Shown in pieces: positions 9,404-19,659 of a DNA stretch of 25,360 nt. The notes beneath the pieces were generated by a model. It was not told the DNA's origin. It did no database searches and saw only the letters and a list, made by a program, of their open reading frames with translations. The position numbers were made by a program, and so were the translations under genes. The DNA is from Larix sibirica (lineage: Eukaryota; Streptophyta; Pinopsida; Pinales; Pinaceae): contig NWUY0300105445.1 in assembly GCA_004151065.3 (NCBI GenBank), forward strand, positions 1-25,360, in the 5' to 3' direction. Each line of letters starts with the position of its first letter. The first letter of the stretch is position 1.

Positions 9404-10401
9404 TATATTCTCTTGTTAACACTTGCACAACTTACAAATTTCTCTTTTGTAACCATAGACCGGTCCTTCAAATATTGCAATGCTAGTGGTCTTTGATCAA
9501 GTTCATCAAAGTGACTTGGGCTGCCACACAATTGGCTTCCATTTGTAGGAACCATATCATCATCAAAATCAATTGTTTCACTAGTGGATGCCTTGCATCT
9601 CCCAAGTAAGAATGGTGGGACAACCTTATGATTAATTCCAATATCATCAAAGGAAACTATCTCCTACTCACAAGGCTTATCAATAACAATATCCACATCA
9701 CCAACATAGAGACTTGTGTAGCCTTTACCAATAGTAATAACTAACTCTCTTTCATCACAAGCCACTGTTCCATCCTGCTGGAGTAAAACTGTGTTAGTTT
9801 TATCTTCTTCTTTGTCTCTCCCCTCTTCTCTTTTTAAGGAAATGAATTTAAATTTTACTGTCTCACAAAAATTAGTGTACTCAGCTGTAATAGAAGAAGC
9901 ACATGAAGAATCAAATTCGTCCCCATTTTTAGAAGCATCAAAACCATTAGAAACAATTTCCTCTACCTATATTTCCTTGCAATTTTTTTGAAATGAAGGC
10001 ATAATTATACTGGAATGTTTAGTAGGATCATTAGCACACTCTTCAGTTGTGATGTATGGACAAGTAGTTGGACAATCTGTTTGTTTCTCTTTTCCCATCC
10101 CTCCTTCTGTAACTTTGTGTCTTTCCTTTAGCACTAACTTTTTTTCACCAAGGCATTAGTGATTAGGCTCCCAGGGCCTTTTGTAAGAAAAACAAAGATT
10201 TTGTCTCCTTAAGTCATTATGGCTTTGCTGATCTCAATCCATTGCTACTGTTGGCTCTTCTCTTTTCATTCTATCTGCTTCCACATAGCGTCTTATGTAA
10301 GGATGATGCATCAACTTGATAAAGTTCTGCTGATATTACAAACTAGTTTGCATACGTTTTTGCATCAGCTTTTCCATATTTTCTTTAAACTTTCGATCCA
10401 T
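9403..10401 (-). pseudogene. gag: Inner element gag-derived frame with zinc knuckle, then unknown sequence
   Basis: From an ATG at 10399-10401, 48 bases inside the 5' LTR, one minus-strand frame runs exactly 333 codons to a TAA at 9403-9405 with five internal stops. It opens with a basic helical segment (MDRKFKENMEKLMQKRMQ). Near 10145-10200 it has LCFSYKRPWEPNH*CLGEKK, which matches the atypical zinc knuckle at the gag/protease border of many plant Ty3/gypsy elements (usually LCFxC...PGHxC). Here the second Cys is Tyr and a stop lies before the last Cys. Downstream, where an aspartic protease should follow, there is instead unfamiliar acidic sequence (ELVITIGKGYTSLYVGDVD, ETIDFDDDMVP). No D-S/T-G protease motif is present. 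A frameshift near 9403 leads into the next part. Confidence 0.6.
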
Positions 10402-10431
10402 CTTCAGCTTCCACCCTCGGGCTAGGAGGAT

Positions 10432-10447
10432 CCAATCTTTGATACCA
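10432..10447 (-). other. Primer-binding site of the inner element
   Basis: On the minus strand TGGTATCAAAGATTGG begins one base inside the end of the 5' LTR. It matches the 3' end complement of initiator-Met tRNA (TGGTATCAGAGC) at the first eight positions and most of the next. This fixes the orientation of the element as minus. Confidence 0.88.
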
Positions 10448-10542
10448 CTGTAAGATCCCCTCTTAGTGCTGATATAATTTTATGGTGTTGACTGCTGTTA
10501 AATTTTTGGGTTAATACTTTTGTCAAACAGTTTGGCAACAAT

Positions 10543-10554
10543 GCTCTGATACCA
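10543..10554 (-). other. Exact tRNA-iMet PBS 12-mer inside the 5' LTR
   Basis: Minus strand TGGTATCAGAGC, a perfect copy of the plant initiator-Met primer-site consensus, about 95 bp inside the LTR boundary. It is preceded by CTACTACAA, which itself looks like an LTR end plus spacer. The real PBS used to define this element (10432-10447) is a poorer match. Confidence 0.65.
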
Positions 10555-10892
10555 TTGTAGTAGTGTCCCTTACTGACTGTTGATTTTTGACTGAGGTTAC
10601 TGTTGTTATGTGGGTAATTTTTGCTTCAGAACTTTCATCAATCAGTTCACTACAGTCCACTGCTTGTGCCCCTTAACTGATGATATGATTTTGTCTGGAT
10701 TGGTAGTGTGTTTAAGTGTTTCCTTGGTATAGAGGTTTTATCAAACAATTTGTTACCATGTGGTTTCTTAATACATTTATCATAAAACAAGATTACAATT
10801 GTAAGCGTGACCAAAAAAAACTCATGAACAACAGTAACACAAAGAATTCATTTGTTGACCTGAGATAATAGCTTGACTAGACACACGATAGG

Positions 10893-10902
10893 ATATATAT
10901 AT
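10893..10902 (-). promoter_or_regulatory. Candidate TATA box in inner-element 5' LTR
   Basis: ATATATATAT at the position equivalent to 5607-5616, conserved in both LTRs. Candidate start-site element for the minus-strand transcript only. Confidence 0.35.
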
Positions 10903-11694
10903 GACCCCCTTGCAATGCCAAAATGACTTATACAACAATTATTGTCCTCCATAGTAGTGTACGGCCTGTGCAAATGGAGATGATAGCCAATAAAAAAATA
11001 TGATCTGTTAATGAGAGAGTACAACCAAACAATGAGAGAAAATGTTTCCAAGAGGATGTATGGCTCTTTCCAATAGCAAACCCAACGTAATGTAGAGATG
11101 ACTATCAACCAATGAATAGTACGACCAACCAAGGGTATTAATGCTGCCTAGAATTTGTATGACCCATTTCCAATAGTAAATACCCACATAACTACAAGTA
11201 TAAAGAATGCCCAGTAAGAGAATATCTTCCAAATAGAGTGTACGACCTGCCTACTGCTGAACATATAGATGGTACAACCTCAATAAATGCAGAACAACCA
11301 ATAATAGAGAAGAATGATTGATGGTTAATGTGTATGGCCTAAGAATGGTTATAACAACTGCTATCATGATGAGTACGACCTCCTTCACTTCCTCCACAAG
11401 TTAGAAATGATGGCCATTGCTTAGCTTCCACAATTTACAAATGATACCCACAACCTCCAAAATATGCATAAAATCGCTGCAAACTCTTTAAATCTATGAT
11501 TGTTTGCCACTAGAAACTTGTCTTCTTCAATGAAATCTAATGAAAAATATGGGTGATTCTTCATTCGGATTAGCTAGGGTGGATGTGTCTCACCACCAAA
11601 ACTAATATGCAACAAGGTTTTTAGTCCAAACCCAAAGCCACAAGAGCTCTCGAAAACAATTTTGTAAAATGATCATAAATGATGAGAGAATGAA

Positions 11695-11710
11695 CTCTCT
11701 CTCTCTCTCT
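11695..11710. repeat. (CT)n microsatellite in the 5' LTR
   Basis: About eight CT units, the allelic partner of the longer tract at 6419-6441 in the other LTR. Confidence 0.9.
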
Positions 11711-12285
11711 TATAACCTTCTTTTACCCTTTCCCACTCAATTAAATCATTTAAGTGACTTTATAACATATTTCTTTAATATTTTTCCAAAGTCACTTTAT
11801 AACTCTTTTTAACTCCAAAAAGTGATTTATTTGGTTTTAAAACATTTCCTGTTCATCATCCATCATCCAAACATTTAAAGTGTTTCATCCCAATTCCAAT
11901 GAGCTATAACACTAAGGTGCCCCTTTAAATAATTTAATTAAAATAACACCTTTAGTGAAATTAATTAAATATAGCTCAATATTATGCCCAAGTTGCGGAA
12001 ACAGTCGAAATGCATTGGAATCGAAAATTGATTGCGTAGTGGTGATACCAATGATGAATGATCATATTTGGACCAGACCAAGTGAATTACCATAAATAGA
12101 CGCTCTCTCTAAGAATATCGAAGAACACACCAGAGCTAGAAATAACATTTGAAAGAGTTATATGAGTCTGCTAGACCATCTGAACTCACTCGTAACATCA
12201 AATAACCCCTTGGACAAGACAATCACCCACTGAGAAGGTAAGATCCAACTGCAATGCAAGAGAACCCGAAAATGGGGACATTATA

Positions 12286-12290
12286 ATGCA
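12286..12290. repeat. Inner element target-site duplication, right (ATGCA)
   Basis: Exact copy of 5158-5162, directly next to the right end of the inner LTR element. Confidence 0.85.
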
Positions 12291-12512
12291 ATGCTACTCG
12301 AAGGGTCCTCAATGAAGGTTACAATGGTGTCCAATAAATGTGACTAAGTACTAATTGTATTCTCTGCGTTGTTTGCTTCCCCAATTGCAATTTTACCCAT
12401 TGAACCACAAATCTCTACATTATTTGAAGATGTCAGAACACGTCTCTAGCCTAAATTAAATTCGACGAAAATTTGGAGGCATGATGGCTCAAAAAGGTGA
12501 TTTGATACCACT
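12291..12512 (-). other. Chromovirus leader and primer-binding site
   Basis: This is the 5' part of the chromovirus interior. The PBS (TGGTATCAAATCACC on the minus strand, 12496-12510) lies two bases from the 5' LTR. About 40 bases further on the minus strand reads ATGCCTCCAAATTTTCGTCG (MPPNFRR), which resembles the start of plant chromovirus gag proteins. Only about 200 bp of leader and possible gag start remain before the inner element. Confidence 0.65.
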
Positions 12513-12994
12513 TGTGGTGTACTTAACCTTGCGAATTAGAGCAAAAACAAGATATATAGAGATAAACAATGCCGAAAGCACAAGATTATAGTGCAGAATA
12601 TTTGATCAAAGCAAATAAACAAGCTAAATATCACAGAAATAGCTTGTGTATTATGATAATCAAATCTAGAAGCAATGTTCTCACACCTCTTAAGTTTGGC
12701 TGACCTTTCACTTGAGTAGATATCCAATACAATAATTGCTGCAAAACAATCTATAGCTTTCTAACTCTTTAAATATGCTTTCAATATCCAAAACCCTAAC
12801 TACTTGACATGGTCAAATAATTAATTGAGCATCAACTTCCTAGTGGGACTTAATTAATAGTGGGGCTTAATTAATAGAGAGACCATTTTATATTAATTGT
12901 TCACTACTAAATACTTGACCTTTTTCAAAAGAGATGGACACATACATTACTTGACTAACTCCTAAAGTAAGGGGGTTAAGGTAGGACCCTAACA
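12513..12994 (-). repeat. 5' LTR of the chromovirus
   Basis: 482 bp, partner of 2004-2464 with TG...CA ends. It is longer mainly because of a 17-bp tandem duplication (TAGTGGGACTTAATTAA at 12841-12857, repeated with one change at 12858-12874) that the 3' LTR lacks. The PBS follows at 12496-12510. Confidence 0.9.
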
Positions 12995-14229
12995 AAAGAA
13001 AAATACAAATACATATAAAAAGAGAAATTATTCATAAGCAAGTTTATACCCATTGTGGGATTCCTTAATTGACACATCATCACTTTCAAGGCCTTGTTCT
13101 CCATGAACATGTGACTATCCTAATAGTTTCGTTGTAGTATGTAGCACAATGTTTTCTTTGATAACCTAATAATTCACTGAATCTATTGAGACATTTAAAA
13201 ATATAACCATTAATTGGGCATTGTGAGCAAATCGTAAGATGATGTTGTAATGCCATTTTTAGTCATTAGCCAACTTATCGTATTCCAAACTTTGTTCCCT
13301 ACACTTGGCTTCCAATTTCTCTTGTTTCCCTCTTGCTTTTCCATGTGAATAATGAGGTATTCAATAGCCTTCCTCATTCCTTCTAACTGCCCTGGAATTT
13401 GTCTCATAATATCTTTATCTCAACATTCCCCTCACTATTATGCCATCATGAGTCAAAAAAGTTTTCCATACTAATAGATAGAATGCTTGTTGGCACAAGC
13501 TTCAGGGTCTCCTTTATGACCAAAAACATTAAAGCAAGATTCATGAAGTGTACCCAGAATCTTCTTGAGGAATGACTAAAAACCATTCCCAAATTGAAGA
13601 CAAGTCCTTTTTCCCAATGTGACGTTAAAACCAAGTGCAATTCCACCCAATATCCTATCAAAAAATCAAAGCATGCAAATCTATGCGAAGAGGAATTCAG
13701 ACTTAGAGGATCGAGTACACTTATTGCTATCAAAGGTGAGTCAGAGACCACTAATGGATTGAGAAACCGCTACAACCAATCCCACAAGAAACACAACTCA
13801 CCGACCAGAAGCCACCAAGGGACCCTGAAACCAAACTCCATTGAGAAATTTAATAGAATGCAGACTGCTAGAACCTTCATCCACTGATAATATCCCCTCT
13901 TCATATCACATCTCCATTAACTCCACCATATATTGAATTGAGTTCTAATCTAATGTCGAGTGTGTGAGAAAGCAATAGGCACGTGAGAGGGTTATATCTC
14001 TCTCACTGCTATTGCAAGAACATATATGGCATGTAATCTTCTTGCTTTACCATTGACACTTTTGTAGTGCCTTTCCTTTGCTACCTTGCATGACAAGAGG
14101 GCGGGGCGGCAAATTTACTTAGGAATATTGTGGATAGTAAATGATACCATGAGATGTGCTAATTTATCTAATACATTTAGAGGTGTCCCCCTTTTTTATT
14201 AGGATCCCCCCTATCCAAGTAAATTGTTC
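12995..14229 (-). pseudogene. LINE-A region downstream of RNase H, coding-like remnant
   Basis: The 1.2-kb minus-strand sequence lies between the RNase H end and the chromovirus insertion. Fragments of open frame occur (13446-13751; 13210-13407 with ILRQIPG-like and GMRKAIEYLIIHMEKQEGN helical sequence), but there is no known domain. With the 218 bp beyond the insertion, about 1.45 kb follows RNase H, close to the 1.36 kb that follows RNase H in LINE-B (20256-21612). There a coding-like frame is better preserved and also has an EW-L-I stretch followed by a helical G-(I/M)-R-x-A segment. I infer, weakly, a shared accessory ORF. The plus-strand ORF 13594-13887 has no support. Confidence 0.35.
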
Positions 14230-17200
14230 ATTATACATTCTATCTACTAGAGAATTGCTTTCTCTTTGACATGCATAATGTATACATAGTCCATGGAGGC
14301 AAGTAGGTCATGGATTTTTTGAAAAATTCTTGACAACGATGTTCCTTCCTTGATTGATTAATTATTAGGTATGAATATGGAAATATCATGATAGACTTAA
14401 TTTGTTGGGATATGAATGAGATTCCATGGAACATGGCATTTATCTTAGCTTGGTTATTTGTTGTTATTCCAAGTCCCCATGCATAGCTTACTTCAAGTTT
14501 TCCTTCGAGGCCTAAGAGAACTCATCACCGCACCTTACACCCCTGTATTTTCTTTGCAAGCTCCATCAAAGAAGAATTTGTGGCACTTGTGATTTTTTAA
14601 CCCACTATGAAAATATGAACCCTTAAAATCCATGTGCCATTGTTTCCTCGTAAAAGGTTTTTTGTAATATTGTTTGGATTGAAGGGGATTACCAAATAAG
14701 AGATCTTCAGCCCAAATTCGCCCTTGAACTATGATATTTTCCTTTCCAAGCTCCAAGATGCCTCTTGATTTTAGCATTTCATGAATGAGGAATTTCACTT
14801 TTCTTACTATTTACTAGTAGTGATGTGAGGGGTGAAAATGAATTTGTTTCTAGCTAGCCATATTTTATGGATAAGGTATTTTGGGAGGGCATCCATACAC
14901 AAATTAGACATGGTTTCTTGAATAAAGATCTTGGCTAATAGTGCTTCTAATTTGAGAAGAAATCATTCCAATGTTGCGGGAGGATTATATCTTCTCTTGG
15001 ATATTCTAATGCATCTCTCCAAACTTGTTGGGAAAATGAGCATTATAGGAACAAATCCAAAGATGTATCTTCCTCTTCTTTATGTAAGACACATCTAGAT
15101 GCCAAATTAATCTTTGGAAGGCCATACATATGCCAATTTATTTTCCATAATTTCGATTGTGGGGGGGGGAGGGAAGTTCCTTGAGTAGATATTGGTGTAA
15201 TGTTTTAATAATGTAAGACCCAACAACATCTCCCCAATCTTTGTCATCCATTGAAAAAATTCTTATAGGATCCATGCCTTGCAGTAGAGAGAACTACTTT
15301 GAACTAGAAATACAAATTTGTCGGGAGCTCCAATTGCTTCCAACACTTCCAACGCCTTAAAGGATCCCACTCTTAGAGGTGATATAGCGATTTAATTCCA
15401 TGGTTAATCAATCCCTTAATTATTGTAGCCTAATTTTTTATGAGAGAGGATCTCTACCCATGATATTATCTTCCCATTAGTTTTCCATTCCCAGAAACCC
15501 AATATAATCTTTCCTGGATGATTTTACTTGCAGATTTACATAAGCTCCATATGCTCGATCCTTTACAGTCAAAAATATATTTGTCCAAGCATTGTTTCCC
15601 AGCTCCACCCATATATTTCTTAGTGAGCATTAATTTCCACCATTCTTTTTTCCCAGAGATGAGCTACCAGAGGATTTTTGTAGGTAAGACTATGTTCATT
15701 CACCTTGGGTCTTTTATTCAAAGCCCTCCATTTCCAAGGAAGGCTCTTACTATTTCCCATTTAAATAAGTGTAATTGATTTTGATTGGATTTACCTCCTT
15801 GCCACAAAAATGAATGGATATCTCTACTGATTTAGTTCATAATATGAATTAGAGCCAACATAGTGGAACACTTATAAATAGGGAGAGAACAAAGGACAAA
15901 CTTTATCAAGACTATCTTACTTGCAGGATTCATCTAATTCACCCCCCATGCTTGAATTTTATTCTTGATTTTTTGGATTACATGAGCATAGTCTACAGCT
16001 TTGAGATGCCTCAATGAAATGGGGGTTCCTAGATATGAATGATGACTAGTGATGTAAGACTGTGAAACCAAATATTCTAGATATGTGCTGCAACAATATT
16101 TGCGAGATGTTCAAACCCAATACTTGGATCTTTCATGTATTTAATTTTCCCCTTGATGCCTCAATAAAGGAACACATGATTTGTTTGAATATGGAGGTAC
16201 TCATAGTGGATGCTCCTCCCATAAACAATGTGTCATCAACGAACTGAGTGTGGTTGAGATATTTCACCCCCAATATATATGGATCCCTTCCAAATTTCCT
16301 TCCTTTCTCTATCCAAATTTATGCTTAGGGTCTTTTCCATTAGAATGTATAAAAATGCCGGAGAGTGATCCCCCTTAGACCTTTTTAAAAACTTGGTTAG
16401 TCAGGTTGCTACCCATGGTCTATCAATGCAATCTTTTATCCATTTGATGATCTTTTTTGAGAAGCCGAATGTTTCCATAATCATGAAAAAGATAAGTTGT
16501 TCCTAACGATATCAAAACAATTAGCAAGGTTGATTTTGATAACCATACCTTTGTCTCTATGGATTTGACTTCAAAGGATCACTTCTTCAACCATTATGAT
16601 ATTGTTAGTGATTTTCCTTTTTTCCATAAACCCCCTAGCTTTCCTTATATCATCTTGGGAAGAGGGGACTTAATCCTATTAGACAAGATTTTTTTTAGGT
16701 CTTATAAGTCAAGTTGCATAAAGAGATAGGCCAGAATTGTGACAAGGATGATGGCTTGGATTCCTAGGAACCAAGGATATAAATGAAGAGTTGGTTTCTC
16801 CCCAAATTTTATTGTTTTCTCTGCTCTAATTTAACATTTTGCGAAGATCAAATTTTATAATGTGGCAACATTATTTGAAGAAGTGGATAATGAATCCATC
16901 TAGACCTAGGGTTTTGTCAGGATCCAAGTTTCATATTGTGTCCACTACCTCTTTTTCCTTGATTTCCTTCTCAGGAGATAGATTCTCCTGATGATTGACC
17001 AACCATGGTATGTTTTAGCACTGCTTTCCCCCCCCAGGTTAAACACCCCATCTATGTATGTGCCTCTTCTTTTATTGCCTTGAAGTCATATATTTGATTT
17101 CCATTAGAATCAATGATTTCCTTGAGGCTATTCCTATATCGTTGTCATTTTGCTTGCTTATGAAATAATGTTTTATTTTTATATCCTACTTTAAGCCAAA

Positions 17201-18242
17201 GGCTTCTAGGCTTGATTCACCATAGTTCCTCCTCCTTTCTATATAGCTAATGGATTTTTTGGGTCAACTTTTGTTCTTCCTTAAGTTATTTAGTGGTTAT
17301 TTAGTGGAGATTTCCTTCCTTTCCATGTTCATATGAAGGATTTCTAGCTATTGATGCTCCTCAAATATTTATTCTAGTGGAGATTTGTAATTAGAGTTTG
17401 CCCATTTCTTTAAGGCTCCCTTTACTAGCCTTAACTTTGATTCTAGAGCTCAGTTTTTCTTGAATTATATCCAATGCTTCCTTCTTTTGCAACCATAGAG
17501 GGTTGAAATGAAATGGAATTGGGCCCAAGTTTCCTACCACTTGGAAGGTAAGGAGGATGGGTGTGAGACTAAATATGTTCGAAGGAATAACCCTAAAGAA
17601 GATGGAAACGTTTTCCAACATAAAATATATGTGAATTAGGAATCTCTCTAATTGAGCAACTATGTGCCTAGGATCGATTTTGCAATTGGACCATGCATAA
17701 ATTCCTCTTTTGGAATGATATCAACCAGATCCTAATCAAGGATCAAATCTCCATCTATTCTCCAAATTGATCCTTCACTAAATTGCCTCCCCTTGTTTCA
17801 CTTTTAGTAAGAGTGGCATTAAAATCATTAGCTACATTGGTTCCATGGCTCATACCTAGATCTTTTAGATTTGTTAGTGATTTCTAGAAGTTAATTTTCC
17901 CCATATTGGGCTAGAACATAGACATTCAGATTCTAAGTATTTCTTTTGTCTCTTTGTTTTCTAAATATATCATCAACCAATGTTGTGTTTCTCGTTGTTC
18001 TGTTTCCTGAATATTCTAGCTTCCCATAAGGTGTTAATTCCCCTTGAGTCTTCGCTTGCACTAGCTACATGTTTATCACTTTGATTCCATAATTTCATTA
18101 TTGTTTCTAATACTTATTCTGCATCCATTTTTCTCTCCTAGATGAGAAAGATTGAAAGTATTTATCCTCTTACAAGATCCTTTAATGCCTTTACTGTGAT
18201 TCTTCTTCACAATCCTCTTCAATTCCAGGAGACAATATTCAT
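14230..18242 (-). pseudogene. LINE-A ORF2 pseudogene: endonuclease, reverse transcriptase, RNase H
   Basis: Minus strand. The endonuclease begins MNIVSWN at 18242, followed by RGL and an altered QETK-type site. IPFHFNPLWLQK near 17480-17520 fits the endonuclease/RT linker. The RT has KILSNRIKSPLPK near 16690, GFSKKIIKWIKDCIDRPWVA near 16410-16470 and HTQFVDDTLFMGG (the F-x-D-D box, both Asp kept) at about 16215-16250. The thumb and connection carry LGTPISLRHLKAVDYAHVIQ near 15970-16030 and HSFLWQGG near 15815. The C-terminal RNase H (14580-14240) keeps FFDGACKEN (first Asp), but NNQAE reads NNQAK and the GDS motif reads YSY, so catalytic acids are lost. Numerous frameshifts and stops are present. 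It is a plant L1-type LINE with an RNase H domain. Confidence 0.85.
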
Positions 18243-18249
18243 TATTGAC

Positions 18250-19600
18250 CAGATGGAGGGTGAGGATCGATACCAACATCATATATGGTTTCCTATTGCC
18301 TAGGATTTTTTAATGGTTTGTTTCTGAAAGAGTTATGAATGAGTGGTTTGAATACCTAGGACCTTTTCCTTTGTAGCTATATCTTCTCTATTCTCTCTTA
18401 AGGGATTCTACTTGAATTTTTGGTTGGCAATCTCTCTTCCTCATAATATTATGTCTCTTCTTCTTGTTGTTTCCTAGATGTTTCCTCCTTTATTGATTCA
18501 ATGGGGAGCCAAGCCATTTTATACTCTTTGTCATTTCTTTCTTTTGATATTCGTTGATCCAAGGGTTTAACTATTTCTTCTTGAGTGACGACTTCTTCAT
18601 CTTGAGGTTGTTCACTCAAAAGGTTTCCAAGTTTGAGCTATGAGAGAGCTTGGAAATTGTTGCTTTAAGGATATAGAGTACCATTAATAGGATTTTCACT
18701 AGTCATGCCAACATTCTCGACATCCCTTGCACCTTTCTTGACTTGTTTCTATCTGTTATTTTCTACTAGGGCTCGAGGCTGAGGTTTTTCCTATTTGCAT
18801 TTCTTTACAAAATGGTCATATTCACGACAAACCTTCCACTTGAAGGGGAACTGCTGATAATCCAATTTATGTGTTTGAATCTACCCATCCATGGAGAGAT
18901 TTATTTTTTATGGCAGTTCCTTCACTAGATTTTCCTCCACACAAATTATAACACAAGAAAACATGGAAGACTTTGGCTTGGATCTGTCAATATAGTGTTT
19001 GAGAGTGTTCCCAATGGTATCCCAATCCTCATCACTCAAATAGTGTGGAATAAGATATGGGGGTGGGAAAAGCCCTTACCAAGACAACGAAAAGGATACC
19101 ATGTTTTGGGTTGGAAGATTCCTCGCATTCAAATGAATTCCTCTTGGACCTATGAAGTAAGGGCCACTTTTGAAGATGAGATTCATGTCCTCTTTTTTCT
19201 CGAATAAGAAAGCAAAGTAATATTTTCCCAATAAACATTGGAAAATAGTTCCATTTACTAGAGATATTTAATTCTTTACAATCCACTGCTATATAGCTCT
19301 AGGTGAGGGCCATAGACTAGTGAATTGTGCAATAAAGTCACGCTTCAAAAGAGAAAGAGTCGTGTGTTGTGATGCAGAGGAAGATTCATTGACTTATGGG
19401 ATGCATGTTGGCTTCACAAAATGGGAGGGAGGTGTTGTGACTTTTGGTTTGGAGAAAATGGAGGAAACAAAGACACAAAAGGCCTCCTCATTAGCACAAT
19501 TTAAGGAATCCCCTCCTAGATCCATGATCGGGAGAGACACATGGAAATACCAAAGAGCAGGCCAACCTCCCTTACAGGAGACAACCTAAGTTTTTCAATG
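18250..19600 (-). pseudogene. LINE-A ORF1 pseudogene: DUF4283 and zinc knuckle
   Basis: Minus-strand RNA-binding/gag-like ORF1 just upstream of the endonuclease. The DUF4283 region (about 19340-18860) has FIAQFTSLWPSPRAI, an FLFEKKEDMNLIFKSGPYF core and GPRGIHLNARNLP, which follow the family pattern of a short beta/helix fold with a GP-x-F motif. The zinc knuckle at 18800-18848 reads FPFKWKVCREYDHFVKKCK: the first Cys is Trp, the remaining C...H...C is present. Acidic and charged linker sequence (QPQDEEVVTQEEIVKPLDQR) follows to 18250. Several stops and frameshifts break it. The plus-strand ORFs 18995-19207 and 19320-19589 are shadows. Confidence 0.75.
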
Positions 19601-19659
19601 GAGGAAATTTTGGACGTAGTAGCACAAGGATCATTAAATTCATTTCTAAATCCTTTTTT

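Larger units (their letters stand above)
5163..12285 (-). mobile_element. Inner LTR retrotransposon, non-autonomous, nested in the chromovirus
   Basis: This 7.1-kb minus-strand element is complete in structure. It has LTRs at 5163-7022 and 10449-12285 with TGTAA...TTACA ends, a PBS at 10432-10447, a PPT at 7024-7036 and a perfect ATGCA target-site duplication. The 3.4-kb interior encodes no recognisable protease, RT, RNase H or integrase. It starts with a gag-like segment and continues as a long unrecognised coding region. By structure it is a large non-autonomous (LARD-like) Ty3/gypsy derivative that would need enzymes in trans. The LTRs differ at 4 of the first 46 aligned bases, fewer than the host chromovirus LTRs, which agrees with a later insertion. 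Confidence 0.88.
10449..12285 (-). repeat. 5' LTR of the inner element (1.84 kb)
   Basis: Partner of 5163-7022 with the same TGTAA...TTACA ends (the third-from-last base on the right differs, ATA for ACA). The PBS abuts its minus-strand 3' end. It contains the (CT)n tract (11695-11710), an exact internal PBS 12-mer (10543-10554) and the conserved candidate TATA (10893-10902). ORFs called inside it (10848-11232) are not coding. Confidence 0.9.
2004..12994 (-). mobile_element. Ty3/gypsy chromovirus remnant carrying a nested LTR element
   Basis: The element is bounded by two related LTRs in the same (minus) orientation. Next to the 5' LTR is a tRNA-iMet-type primer-binding site, and next to the 3' LTR a G-rich polypurine tract. 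Its interior is 2465-5162 plus 12286-12512. Between these two pieces lies the inner LTR element (5163-12285). The domain order RT, RNase H, integrase, chromodomain marks a Ty3/gypsy chromovirus. The short LTRs would suit a Reina-like clade, but the clade is a guess. The 5-bp flanks (GAAGT at 1999-2003, AAGAA at 12995-12999) do not match, so no clean target-site duplication is visible. Confidence 0.85.
1786..19659 (-). mobile_element. LINE-A: near full-length L1-type LINE, split by nested LTR elements
   Basis: This minus-strand non-LTR retrotransposon has its 5' end at about 19659 and its A-tail at 1784-1790. Without the inserted LTR elements (2004-12994) it is about 6.9 kb. In order on the minus strand it holds ORF1 (DUF4283 and zinc knuckle, about 19590-18250), ORF2 (endonuclease, RT, RNase H; 18242-14230), a 1.2-kb coding-like 3' region (14229-12995) and, beyond the insertion, 218 bp of 3' end. 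Both ends match an 11-bp direct repeat. This architecture is typical of plant L1 LINEs that carry an archaeal-like RNase H. All reading frames contain many stops and frameshifts, so it is inactive. Confidence 0.8.

Noticed and set aside
10848-11232. Minus-strand ORFs of 94 and 74 codons inside the inner 5' LTR
   Set aside because: Same reasoning: they overlap in different frames, are not preserved in the partner LTR and have no motif.
1999-12999. Possible target-site duplication of the chromovirus (GAAGT versus AAGAA)
   Set aside because: The 5-mers do not match in any register I tried. Boundaries are supported by TG...CA, PBS and PPT instead.
13594-13887. Plus-strand 97-codon ORF
   Set aside because: No domain. 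It lies inside LINE-A on the opposite strand, where minus-strand fragments are equally open.
18995-19589. Plus-strand ORFs of 70 and 89 codons
   Set aside because: The opposite strand shows recognisable DUF4283 ORF1 sequence, so these are shadows.
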